A DNA stretch of 42,424 nucleotides, taken from contig JAUNJR010000003.1 of assembly GCA_030533135.1 (NCBI GenBank), forward strand, positions 1-42,424, in the 5' to 3' direction. The position numbers and the translations under genes are program-made. Each line of letters starts with the position of its first letter. The first letter of the stretch is position 1. The notes below the pieces were generated by a model, which worked only from the letters and a program-made list of their open reading frames with translations, made no database searches and was not told the origin of the DNA. Source of the stretch: Coriobacteriales bacterium. Its GTDB lineage: Bacteria; Actinomycetota; Coriobacteriia; Coriobacteriales; Atopobiaceae. Positions 8,560 to 17,325 of this stretch are shown piece after piece.

Positions 8560-9603
8560 CTATGAGGCCGACTGCACGAAGCCACCCGAGAGCGCGTTGG
8601 CCTCGAGTACCTTCCAGCAGCCGATAACGACGTTCTCGAGTGCCGTGGGGCTGACGTTCACGGGAACGCCCGTCTCCTCGCGAAGACGCTGGTCCAAACC
8701 GCGAAGCAGTCCGCCGCCACCAGTCAGCAGAACGCCGTAATACATAAGGTCAGAAGCAAGATCGGGCGGCGTCACGTCAAGCGCATCCTTGACGGCCTTG
8801 GTGACGGCATCAAGCGGCTTGTCAAGAGCGCGGCGAATCTCCTCGCTCTCGATGCGCACCGTCTTTGGCAGACCGCTCATGACGTCACGGCCATTGACCT
8901 CGACGTCGAGCTCTTCTGCCAGTGGTGCTGCGGAGCCAACCTTGATCTTGATGTCCTCAGCCGTGCGCTCGCCAATAGAGAGGTTGTAGGCCTCACGCAC
9001 GTGCTCGAGAATAGTCTGGTCAAACTCGTCGCCAGCAGTACGGATGGACTGAGAAACGACGATGCCACCCATGGCGATAACGGCAACCTCAGTCGTACCA
9101 CCACCGATATCCACAACCATCGATCCAGTCGGGTCCTCAATGGGGAGGTCAGCGCCAATGGCTGCAGCCATGGGCTCTTCAATGAGGTATGCCTGTCGAG
9201 CGCCTGCCGAGATGGTGGCCTCGAAGACCGCGCGCTTCTCCACGGACGTTACGCCAGAAGGGACGCATACAACCACGCGCGGGCGCGGAGACCATGGATA
9301 GCGACGGCCACCACGGGCCTTCTCGATGAAGTAGCGGAGCATGACCTCGGTCACGTCGAAGTCGGCGATGACGCCGTCCTTCAGCGGACGCTCCGCAATA
9401 ATCGAGCCAGGAGTACGGCCGATCATGCGCTTTGCGTCAGCGCCGACTGCAAGAACACGGTCCTCGCTCTTGTCGATGGCGACGACTGAAGGCTCGTTGA
9501 GCACGATGCCCTGGCCACGTGCCGCGACCAACGTGTTTGCTGTTCCCAGATCGATGGCAAGGTCGCCATCGTATTCTCCAAAGAGCGTATCAAGAAGTGA
9601 CAT
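8560..9603 (-). CDS. mreB: Rod shape-determining actin homologue MreB
   Basis: 347 residues of the MreB/Mbl family. Landmarks are the phosphate-1 motif DLGTANTLV, GADAKRMIGRTPGSI, VCVPSGVTSVEKRAV, the phosphate-2 motif VVDIGGGTTEVAVI, and the adenosine region LLTGGGGLLRGLDQRL. It polymerises with ATP beneath the membrane and directs the elongasome. I chose the ATG at 9603 (MSLLDTLFGEYDGDLAIDLG), preceded by AGGA with nine-base spacing; a GTG at 9621 is the alternative. First gene of mreBCD-mrdA-rodA. An 83-base gap separates it from the TPR gene, so an internal promoter is possible, though none is convincing by eye. Confidence 0.96.
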   Translation of the reverse strand: MSLLDTLFGEYDGDLAIDLGTANTLVAARGQGIVLNEPSVVAIDKSEDRVLAVGADAKRMIGRTPGSIIAERPLKDGVIADFDVTEVMLRYFIEKARGGRRYPWSPRPRVVVCVPSGVTSVEKRAVFEATISAGARQAYLIEEPMAAAIGADLPIEDPTGSMVVDIGGGTTEVAVIAMGGIVVSQSIRTAGDEFDQTILEHVREAYNLSIGERTAEDIKIKVGSAAPLAEELDVEVNGRDVMSGLPKTVRIESEEIRRALDKPLDAVTKAVKDALDVTPPDLASDLMYYGVLLTGGGGLLRGLDQRLREETGVPVNVSPTALENVVIGCWKVLEANALSGGFVQSAS

Positions 9604-9685
9604 GGCTTCCAATCCTGTCACGAAGGCGCTAGGCGCCTAATCCTGCGATTTCGTTCAGATATGGTCTGTTTGTACTGTCTCGAGA

Positions 9686-11176
9686 TTATTCTTCGACGGT
9701 GCCTTCAGTAGTCGTCGAGCCGTCCTCGGAATACGCTTCCGTATTCTCGGTAGTCTGCTCACCCTCAGCAGCTGCACCATCAGTCGTAGCGGCTCCGGCG
9801 TCAGCAGCCGCGGCCTGATCGGCCTCGGTTGCCGTTTCCTCACCCTCAGCAACGGTCTCATTCGGGTCATCAAGTGCCGGTGTCACGCCGCCCTGCGAAG
9901 GATACACAGCGGCAACCGAGGCGACCTTCCAGCTGATGCCGTCACGCAGGAGGTGAACCTCATAGCTCTGCTCGCCACCTGCAGAGAGCGTAGCCGTGCA
10001 GAAGACAGTTGTCTCGGTCATGGTGCGATCAACGCCCGTGACCTTGATGTTCGTAGACGAGGAGGGTAGCACGTTCTTGATCTGCTGCTGCGCGTCAGCC
10101 TCAACGGTCTCATCCAGGAGATCAGCGATGTCCTCCCCTGCCGACTTACGCGTGAACAGCTGCTCGACGACGGCTTCCTGCGTCGGCCAACCATAGCCAC
10201 TGTAATAGCCATAGCCGCAAACACCAGCAGCGATGAGTGCAAGCAGGAGAAGGAAAATGAAGATCTTCCTTCCGGTATGACGATGCTTGCGCTTCATGCG
10301 GCGGTTACGGCGGTCCTGCTCCACCATTTCCTTCTCGGTGATGGAGAAGAAGCCCGTGTCCTCGGGGGACGGCATGAACTCGCCGGACTCGCCCAGCGGA
10401 TCAAGCGGGTCATAGCTGCCAGTGCCATAACCAGCGGCAGCAAGGAACTGATCGGTCTCGGAGGGGCTTCCGCCAGAGATGGCCGCTGCAGCACGCTTGG
10501 CAGCCTCGTACGCAACAGTCGCCTCAACCGAAAGCAGATAGGTGCCGTCAGCCGTCGCGTGCGAGAAGGCGTCAACTGCCTCGCTCATACGGTTTGCGGC
10601 AACATACGCCATGCCCAGGTCGGCATAGATAGCGTTCTGGTCAGCCTGCGGAGAGGAGAAGTCGAGAGCCGTGCGATACGCCTCAACGGCATCCACTGGA
10701 CGACCCATCTGGACAAAGCAGGATCCAAGGCTACGGAGCGCCGAGGACGGATCAGGGTTGCTCTCGTCGATAGCCGCATTGCGGAATGCAACACCAGCGT
10801 CACGAGCGTTTCCTACCTTCAGGTAAGCATTGCCAAGAGCAATCTGCACCTTGTACGGCGTCGGATAGGAGGTGTCCTTGGTTGCCATCGTAAGGGATGC
10901 AATGGCCTCCTGCGGCTTGCCTGCCGCCAAGAGGGCACGGCCACGATTGCACGCAAGCGCTCCCGCGTTACCATACGACGCATCGCGCAGCGCATCACCA
11001 TAGCACGCGGCTGCCTCGTCGTAGCGACCAAGCTTCATGAGGCAGTTGCCCAGCAGGTGATCAACACTGCCGGAGACCTCGCCAGGCTGCTTTGCCTGAG
11101 AGAGCGCCTCGATAGCACCCATGACGTTACCCTGTCGATATGCTGTCTTTCCCGCTTCAAATGCCTGTTGGTTCAC
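9686..11176 (-). CDS. TPR-repeat single-pass membrane protein
   Basis: 496 residues of unknown specific function. Residues 1-230 hold about six tetratricopeptide units, recognisable by repeats such as LLGNCLMKLGRYDEAAACYG and DLGMAYVAANRMSEAVDAFS. A basic stretch (RRNRRMKRKHRHTGRK, about 289-304) precedes one transmembrane helix (about 305-323), which places the TPR part in the cytosol. The outside part (about 330-430) looks like a small alpha+beta domain. The last 60 residues are Ala/Thr/Glu-rich and low complexity. It starts at GTG with GAGGAG five bases upstream. It lies between the cyclophilin gene and mreB, suggesting an envelope-linked role. Confidence 0.75.
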   Translation of the reverse strand: MNQQAFEAGKTAYRQGNVMGAIEALSQAKQPGEVSGSVDHLLGNCLMKLGRYDEAAACYGDALRDASYGNAGALACNRGRALLAAGKPQEAIASLTMATKDTSYPTPYKVQIALGNAYLKVGNARDAGVAFRNAAIDESNPDPSSALRSLGSCFVQMGRPVDAVEAYRTALDFSSPQADQNAIYADLGMAYVAANRMSEAVDAFSHATADGTYLLSVEATVAYEAAKRAAAAISGGSPSETDQFLAAAGYGTGSYDPLDPLGESGEFMPSPEDTGFFSITEKEMVEQDRRNRRMKRKHRHTGRKIFIFLLLLALIAAGVCGYGYYSGYGWPTQEAVVEQLFTRKSAGEDIADLLDETVEADAQQQIKNVLPSSSTNIKVTGVDRTMTETTVFCTATLSAGGEQSYEVHLLRDGISWKVASVAAVYPSQGGVTPALDDPNETVAEGEETATEADQAAAADAGAATTDGAAAEGEQTTENTEAYSEDGSTTTEGTVEE

Positions 11177-11230
11177 GTGTGCTCCTCATGTCGTCGCGCG
11201 GTGCGAATATAGCTTTCTGACCAGATGGCA

Positions 11231-11773
11231 CTATGCGTGCTCGATGCGGACGGACTCAATGACATCGCCAGCACGAAGAGCTGCGATGACATCCATGCCT
11301 TCCACAGTTGTTCCAAAGACGGTATACCCAGAATCAAGACCGTGCTGTGGGCCGAGGCAGAAATAGAACTGCGATCCGGCACTGTCCGGGTTCTGGCTAC
11401 GCGCCATAGCAAGCGCGCCGTCAACGTGGCTATTGTTGGGGTTGGTGGTGTACTCCTGACGGATACGATACCCTGGGCCACCTGTACCAGGTCGTCCATA
11501 GGGGCCCGGACGTCCAGAGGCGACCTCAGCGGGAGTCATATCGCGCGTGTTGGGGCACCCACCCTGAATAACGAAGCCGGGGACATAACGGTGGAACTTC
11601 AGGCCATCGTAGTATCCAGACTCGGCAAGTTCGCACAGGTTGGCAACGTGACGCGGAGCGCCTACGCCATCAAGCTTCACGCGAATAGTGCCCTTACTCG
11701 TCGTGAAGACCGCAATCTCGTCACCCTTGACTGCATATTTGGGCTCATACAGTGGGTCAGGGAAAAAGCCCAT
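11231..11773 (-). CDS. Peptidyl-prolyl cis-trans isomerase, cyclophilin type
   Basis: 180 residues with the cyclophilin fold signature: LKFHRYVPGFVIQGGCPN (active-site FHR), ALAMARSQNPDSAGSQFYFC (with the GSQFY hallmark) and LDSGYTVFGTTVEGMDVI. It catalyses prolyl bond isomerisation in protein folding. No signal peptide is evident, so it is probably cytosolic. AAGGAG lies eight bases before the ATG. It is the first gene of the minus-strand run into the TPR gene (54-base gap) and probably has its own promoter in the 290-base space upstream. Confidence 0.93.
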   Translation of the reverse strand: MGFFPDPLYEPKYAVKGDEIAVFTTSKGTIRVKLDGVGAPRHVANLCELAESGYYDGLKFHRYVPGFVIQGGCPNTRDMTPAEVASGRPGPYGRPGTGGPGYRIRQEYTTNPNNSHVDGALAMARSQNPDSAGSQFYFCLGPQHGLDSGYTVFGTTVEGMDVIAALRAGDVIESVRIEHA

Positions 11774-11967
11774 GTGTTTTGCTCCTTAATGCGTTGCTCG
11801 CCGTAAAGCGGGCAATTCACTCACATACCTAGTTGGAACATTTTAGCAGTACGAACATGCTTTCACATATTCGGCAGAGTGCTTATCATTCCCGTTCGCC
11901 GATGCTCCACGTGGGCAACACGAACACAATAACACGAAGTGGCAACCATAGAGCTGTATTGCGCGTG

Positions 11968-12030
11968 TGGCTCAAAGGGGACGCCCCTTCCGATTCACAC
12001 AAAATCGGAAGGGGCGTCCCCTTTGAGCCA
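11968..12030. repeat. 28-bp perfect inverted repeat with nested palindrome
   Basis: The arms at 11968-11995 and 12003-12030 are exact reverse complements, separated by seven bases (CACACAA). Each arm also contains a smaller dyad, AAGGGG-ACG-CCCCTT, so the element can form a cruciform. It lies in the 292-base gene-free gap between the end of acnA and the start of the cyclophilin gene; nothing else is evident there beyond the cyclophilin ribosome-binding site. No T-run follows on either strand, so a simple Rho-independent terminator is not a good fit. A REP-like or other miniature mobile palindrome is plausible. Confidence 0.9.
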
Positions 12031-12065
12031 TCTTCTACATTTCGCCCTGAACAGCACCGCTTTCG

Positions 12066-14744
12066 TTAGCCCAAGTGGTCCAGAACATATGGCAGGATGC
12101 CGCTCGAAGCCATGAAGTTTGCCTCCATGGGCGTATCAATGCGCACGATCGCCTCAAAGCTTATCGTCGTTCCGTCTGACTTATGGGCCGTTACCGTCGT
12201 GGTACGTGAGGAAGGAAGCCCATTCGACACATCAACCGCTGCGATATCGTACGTCTCCGTGCCATCCAAGCCAAGCGATGCAGCCGTCTGGCCTTCTGGG
12301 AGCTGCAGTGGCAACACACCCATCTGTACGAGGTTCGAACGATGGATGCGCTCGAAGCTCTCTGCGATTACCGCCTGGACACCAAGCAACGCGGGGCCCT
12401 TGCCAGCCCAGTCGCGGCTCGATCCAGAACCATACATCTTGCCAGCCACGATAATGAGCGGCACTCCTGCCGTACGATAGGCCTCAGAGGCGTCAAAGAC
12501 GCTCTTGACCTCGCCGTCAAGCTGGTCAAGCGTCCAACCGCCCTTCTTGCCCCCAGCAAGCAGGTTCTCAAGACGCACGTTGGCAAAGGTGCCCCGCATC
12601 ATGACCTCGTGATTGCCACGACGCGCACCGTAGGTGTTGAAGTCCTCGTCTGCCACACCACGCTCACGCAGGTAACGAGCGGCCGGAGACGTCTTCGCAA
12701 TGGATCCTGCCGGGGAGATGTGATCGGTAGTGACAAAGTCACCCAGGTATGCGAGGGCACGGCCTGCGACTACACCAACCGACTCTTGCTTCTTTGCGAG
12801 GTCAAAGTACGGCGCGCGACGTACGTAGGTCGAATCCTCATCCCACAGGAAGGTGGGAGACTCGCTCGACTCAATCTCCTGCCAGGCAGCTGAACCCTCA
12901 ATCCCCTCTTTTTGAGCGGTCGCAAACAATTCGGGCGTAAGGACGTCTGCCAGAATTGCGGACACCTCTTCCTCGGTTGCCATGAGGTCAGCCAAATAGA
13001 CCGGCTGACCATCGGCTCCTATACCGACGGGCTCGGTGCTAAAGTCAACGTCCATGGTGCCTGCGATAGAGTAGGCAACCACCAGCTGCGGTTGGCAGAG
13101 GAAGTTCTGCGCGACGTCCGGGCTGATGCGGCCATCAAAGTTGCGGTTGCCCGAGAGGACGCTCGTGAGCTCCATCTTTCCGGAAAGCTCATGAAGGGCT
13201 GGATGAACCTCGCCAGAGTTGCCGATGCAGCTCATGCAGCCAAAGCCACACGTAAAGAACCCGAGCTTAAAGAGTGCGTCCGTAAGGCCGGCGCGCTTAA
13301 GGATAAGCTCCGTCGCACGACTTCCCGGCGCCAGAATGGTCTTGACCCAGGGCTTGGGGGTCAATCCGCGCTCAGCCGCGTTACGGGCCAGAATGCCCGC
13401 CGCAACCATCATCGCAGGATCCGTTGCCGTCGTGCAGCTCGTAATGGCAGCAATGGCAAGCGCGCCATGCGCAAGCTCGACAGAGCCGGAGGGCAGCGTA
13501 ACGGTAAAACGCTCAGACAGGTCCTTGCCATGATCGGTGGCCACAGAGCGGAAGCGTTTCTTAAGGCCCGCCGGCACTACGTGGTTATGCGGACGAGACG
13601 GACCAGCGAGGCTTGTCTCGACGCTTGCGAGATCAAGCGTGACAGTATGTGCGTACACACGCTCCGCGCCTTCAACCCAAACGCCCTGCGTCTTGAGGTA
13701 TTCCTTCGCAAAGGCAAGCTCAGCGGCATCGCGACCTACCAACGACAGGTAATCCATGATGACGTCGTCCGCCGGGAACAGCGTGGTGGTGCTGCCATAC
13801 TCGGGCGTCATGTTGGCAACACAGGCACGCTGCGTGGCAGAAAGCGTTGCGACGCCAGGACCCGTTACTTCGACAAGGGTACCCACAACACCCTCAGCGC
13901 GCAGCAGCTTGCATACGGTAAGGGCCAAGTCCATACCCGAGATACCTGGACGAAGCGCTCCCTCAAGACGGAGCTCAATCACTGGAGGGACCAGCATAGA
14001 GATGGGCTGACCAAGCGCAGCAGCCTCCGCCTCGATACCGCCGACTCCCCAGCCAAGTACACCCACGCCATTAGCCGTAGTGGTATGAGAATCGGTGCCC
14101 ACCAACGTGTCGAAGCATGCGGTCTCGACCTCTCCTGTCGCAAGAGCATCCTTCATGACCACGTTACAGAAGCGCTCGATGTTCAGCTGGTGGCAGATAC
14201 CTACGCCAGGAGGAACGATCTCGACGTTGTCAAAGGAGCGAGACGACCACTTCAGGAACGCAAAACGTTCGCGGTTGCGACGGGCCTCAAGGCGTTCGTT
14301 GATGTCGGCACATCCCGCGCATCCAGCCTCGTCGGCAATGACCGAGTGATCAATGACCAGCGTGCACGGAATGCGAGGGTTCACCAGCGACGGGTCTCCC
14401 CCACGCTCGACCATGGCATCACGCATGGCCGCAAAGTCGACAAACACCGGAACGCCCGTAAAGTCCTGGAAAAGGACGCGTGCCGGCATGAACTCGATCT
14501 CATCACCCTGTTTCCCTGCCAACCCTGCAGACACGATGGCGTGGGCCTGAGCGACGCGACGGTCCTCGTCGTCGACACGGCGCACGACATTCTCCAGCAG
14601 CGTCACGAGCGCACGCGGAAGACGTGAGGCGCCCGGGATCTTAGAAACGTCATACACCAGACGCGTCACACCAGATGCCGTAAGCTCTACAGGACGTGAA
14701 GCCGCAAGCACTGCCTCGCGGAACTCGTGGGTAACCTGTGTCAT
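12066..14744 (-). CDS. acnA: Aconitate hydratase AcnA
   Basis: 892 residues, the length of bacterial AcnA/IRP1-type enzymes. It interconverts citrate and isocitrate via cis-aconitate with a 4Fe-4S cluster. Visible landmarks are LVGTDSHTTTANGVGVLGWG, the first cluster cysteine in AITSCTTATDP, the cysteine pair in CGFGCMSCIGNSGEV, and the C-terminal swivel-domain motif KMYGSGSSRDWAGKGPALLG. I chose the ATG at 14744 (MTQVTHEF) because GGAGGG lies just upstream; a GTG at 14771 directly abuts the previous stop. It follows the P-type ATPase after 27 bases and is probably cotranscribed. In anaerobes of this kind it likely feeds 2-oxoglutarate synthesis. Confidence 0.96.
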   Translation of the reverse strand: MTQVTHEFREAVLAASRPVELTASGVTRLVYDVSKIPGASRLPRALVTLLENVVRRVDDEDRRVAQAHAIVSAGLAGKQGDEIEFMPARVLFQDFTGVPVFVDFAAMRDAMVERGGDPSLVNPRIPCTLVIDHSVIADEAGCAGCADINERLEARRNRERFAFLKWSSRSFDNVEIVPPGVGICHQLNIERFCNVVMKDALATGEVETACFDTLVGTDSHTTTANGVGVLGWGVGGIEAEAAALGQPISMLVPPVIELRLEGALRPGISGMDLALTVCKLLRAEGVVGTLVEVTGPGVATLSATQRACVANMTPEYGSTTTLFPADDVIMDYLSLVGRDAAELAFAKEYLKTQGVWVEGAERVYAHTVTLDLASVETSLAGPSRPHNHVVPAGLKKRFRSVATDHGKDLSERFTVTLPSGSVELAHGALAIAAITSCTTATDPAMMVAAGILARNAAERGLTPKPWVKTILAPGSRATELILKRAGLTDALFKLGFFTCGFGCMSCIGNSGEVHPALHELSGKMELTSVLSGNRNFDGRISPDVAQNFLCQPQLVVAYSIAGTMDVDFSTEPVGIGADGQPVYLADLMATEEEVSAILADVLTPELFATAQKEGIEGSAAWQEIESSESPTFLWDEDSTYVRRAPYFDLAKKQESVGVVAGRALAYLGDFVTTDHISPAGSIAKTSPAARYLRERGVADEDFNTYGARRGNHEVMMRGTFANVRLENLLAGGKKGGWTLDQLDGEVKSVFDASEAYRTAGVPLIIVAGKMYGSGSSRDWAGKGPALLGVQAVIAESFERIHRSNLVQMGVLPLQLPEGQTAASLGLDGTETYDIAAVDVSNGLPSSRTTTVTAHKSDGTTISFEAIVRIDTPMEANFMASSGILPYVLDHLG

Positions 14745-14771
14745 TAAACCCTCCTCTATCAGGGAAGACAC

Positions 14772-17183
14772 CTATTTCTTTCGGTGTCTGCGTTCATAGC
14801 TTCGTTCAAGCCACCACACGAAGTAGCTCAGGCGATCGCCGTCCTCACCCTCGTCGTGCGGCCGATTGAGCCGTTCATACAGCATATGGAAGAGCGCCAG
14901 GGAAGCGATGGCGCATGCCACGAGAAATAACGCCATGGTAACCGTGGGGCGCTCAAGTGAGAAAAACTCTGGGAAGCCTAGACACCCTACCAGCAGGATA
15001 CCCATCACCGACACAAGCAGCGCGGCGCGTAGCGGAGTAAGCGGACGTGAGATGCGTACGATGAGCGCGACGCCAACCGCTGCCGAGAGATACAGAGCGC
15101 ATGTCGAGCGTTGCGCGAAGTCCATGCCAAAGGACCCGCCCAGCACCTGCACGGCAAATACCGCCGCAACAATCGCAGCCGATGCAGGCAATGACCTTCT
15201 GAGCACGTTTGCGAGGAAACCACCGGTCACGCGGTCGTGGTTTGGCTCCATCGAGAGTGCAAATGAAGGCCAGCCAATCACCGCACTTGCCAACAGTGTC
15301 ATCTGTACGGGAATGAAGGGGTAGGGTGGCAGGAAAATGCAGATAAAGGTAAGTACCGCCGAGAACACCGTCTTCACCAAAAAAAGCGAGGCACTGCGCT
15401 GCAGGTTGTTGATAGAACGACGTCCCTCGGCTACCACTTCGGGCATATGCGCAAAGTCATTGTCAACGAGCACGATCTCACTTACATTGCGAGCGGCTGC
15501 AGAGCCAGAAGCCATCGAGACCGAGCAATCCGCTTCCTTGAGAGCAAGTACGTCGTTGACACCATCGCCCGTCATGGCAACCGTATGACCAGCCGAATGC
15601 AGCGTGCGCACGATGGTACGTTTCTGCTGTGGTGTGACGCGACCAAAGACATTCTTGGTGAGTGCCGCACTCATGACCTGTTCTTCCGTGGAGAGCGTTG
15701 ATGCGTCCACATACGAATCGGCGCCCTTGATACCCACGGCTTTGGCAATGGACGACACCGTGCGCGGATCGTCACCAGAGATGACCTTGAGGTTGACTCC
15801 TTGGTCATGGAAGTAAGAGATGGTATCAGCTGCAGTAGGCCGAATCTCATCTCTCAGGGCGACAAAACCCAGTACGCGCCGAGCGCCAAGAATCGCACCG
15901 TTTTGCTCAAAACCCTCTGCTTCGGCGACCGTCAGCACACGCTCGCGCTCGCCAAACGACGAGATGGCATCGCACCACTCTACAGCCGTGGACCCGAGCA
16001 CAAACTGTGCGGCACCAAGGACTATTGACCTTCCGCTTTCGGTGACACAGCCAGAGTACTTTCGTGCGGAACTGAACGGTATGACACGGCTCACAGATTC
16101 TGCCTGAGCTCCATGCTGCTCGGCATAGGTAATGAGTGCTCGCGCGGTTTCGTTTGCATCGTTCGCATTCGCCTTAGTCACCGTATAGAATGCGCCTATG
16201 GCCTCCTCAGGAGACGTCTCCCCCACACCACGGACCTGCGTGACCTCCATCTGGCCGCTCGTGATGGTGCCCGTCTTGTCAAGGCACAGGATGTCTACGC
16301 GCGCAAGCGTCTCAACGCAGTAGCTTTGCTGTACGAGCACGTTTCTCATGCCAAGCCTTGTGGTGGCGATGGCGAGCACGCCCGAGGTCAGCAGCACAAG
16401 CCCTTGCGGAATCATGCCCACCATAGCAGCGACCGTCGAGAGCATTGCATCTACAAGCGGCGTCCCCTCGATCACATAGGTCCGCAGGAAAAGCCCGGCC
16501 CCAAGCGGAATGAGCACGATTGACGCAAACTCGATAATCATCGAGAGCGTCCGCATGATCTCCGAGTTCACCGGCTTGACGTAATGTGCTTCGGCATTGA
16601 TCTTTGCCGCATAGCCCGCTGCACCCACACGCGTCACGCGATACGCAACCTCACCGGCAACGACAAAGCTTCCAGAGAAGAGCTCGTCGCCCACGTGCTT
16701 CTCTACCGACTCGCTCTCACCGGTAAGCAGGCTCTCGTCCATGAGTGGCTCGCCACGCACAACCACGCCATCCGCAGGCACTTGATCGCCATGTCTCAGT
16801 AAGACGATGTCGTCTTGCACGACACTTTCGACCGGCAGTTCTACCTGCTGTCCACTTCGGACTACCACGACTTGCTTTGCGGTGAGAATAGTAAGGCGGT
16901 CAACCATCTGCTTGGCGCGCACTTCCTGCACGATACCCACGGCCATGTTGAAGAACACGACGCCCATGAAAGCCATGTTGCGTAGCCGACCCGTGAATAG
17001 CACGAGGATAGCCAGGAATAGGTTGATGCCATTGAACAAGGTGAACGTGTGCTCGGCAAAGATTTGTCGTATGGACTTCGTCTTGAGGTCGGTATTGGCA
17101 TTGGTGAGACCAGCCGCGACACGCTGGGCCACCTGCTCATCGTTCAATCCGAACAGCGCCGATGTTTGTGCCTCTGGCTCCAT
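14772..17183 (-). CDS. P-type cation-transporting ATPase (CtpE-like)
   Basis: 803 residues. Domain order: two N-terminal membrane helices, an actuator domain with TGES (154-157), two helices with IPQGLVLLTS in place of the usual PEGL, the phosphorylation site D302-KTGT, a nucleotide domain, the hinge motif TGDGVND (538-544), then six C-terminal helices. A mainly hydrophobic path with no CPx motif argues against heavy-metal pumps. The overall look is closest to the CtpE group, linked to calcium in mycobacteria; the ion here is inferred. GGGAGGG precedes the ATG. A TACAAT-like -10 lies at 17214-17219 on the minus strand without a good -35. Confidence 0.85.
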   Translation of the reverse strand: MEPEAQTSALFGLNDEQVAQRVAAGLTNANTDLKTKSIRQIFAEHTFTLFNGINLFLAILVLFTGRLRNMAFMGVVFFNMAVGIVQEVRAKQMVDRLTILTAKQVVVVRSGQQVELPVESVVQDDIVLLRHGDQVPADGVVVRGEPLMDESLLTGESESVEKHVGDELFSGSFVVAGEVAYRVTRVGAAGYAAKINAEAHYVKPVNSEIMRTLSMIIEFASIVLIPLGAGLFLRTYVIEGTPLVDAMLSTVAAMVGMIPQGLVLLTSGVLAIATTRLGMRNVLVQQSYCVETLARVDILCLDKTGTITSGQMEVTQVRGVGETSPEEAIGAFYTVTKANANDANETARALITYAEQHGAQAESVSRVIPFSSARKYSGCVTESGRSIVLGAAQFVLGSTAVEWCDAISSFGERERVLTVAEAEGFEQNGAILGARRVLGFVALRDEIRPTAADTISYFHDQGVNLKVISGDDPRTVSSIAKAVGIKGADSYVDASTLSTEEQVMSAALTKNVFGRVTPQQKRTIVRTLHSAGHTVAMTGDGVNDVLALKEADCSVSMASGSAAARNVSEIVLVDNDFAHMPEVVAEGRRSINNLQRSASLFLVKTVFSAVLTFICIFLPPYPFIPVQMTLLASAVIGWPSFALSMEPNHDRVTGGFLANVLRRSLPASAAIVAAVFAVQVLGGSFGMDFAQRSTCALYLSAAVGVALIVRISRPLTPLRAALLVSVMGILLVGCLGFPEFFSLERPTVTMALFLVACAIASLALFHMLYERLNRPHDEGEDGDRLSYFVWWLERSYERRHRKK

Positions 17184-17268
17184 GTATCCCTCCCCGTGCG
17201 TTGGTCCTCAGTGATTGTAAGCGATTGGGGACGGCTCCACAGCATGTGCGTCTTGAACCTCACGTCAG

Positions 17269-17298
17269 AAAAGAGCCCACCGTATTGGCGGGCTCTTT
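17269..17298 (-). terminator. Rho-independent terminator of the aldolase gene
   Basis: Read on the minus strand, AAAGAGCCCGCC and GGTGGGCTCTTTT form a GC-rich hairpin with a short loop, ending in a T-run. It begins about 28 bases past the aldolase stop codon. The rest of 17184-17325 holds only the leader of the P-type ATPase gene. Confidence 0.85.
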
Positions 17299-17325
17299 CG
17301 TTATCTCTGGTTGTTTCAACACGAC

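Noticed and set aside
11833-12069. 78-codon plus-strand reading frame across the nested palindrome
   Set aside because: The sequence is dictated by the inverted repeat and runs into the end of acnA; no ribosome-binding site.
12912-14627. 571-codon plus-strand reading frame opposite acnA
   Set aside because: Shadow of the aconitase gene; no recognisable domain and no ribosome-binding context.
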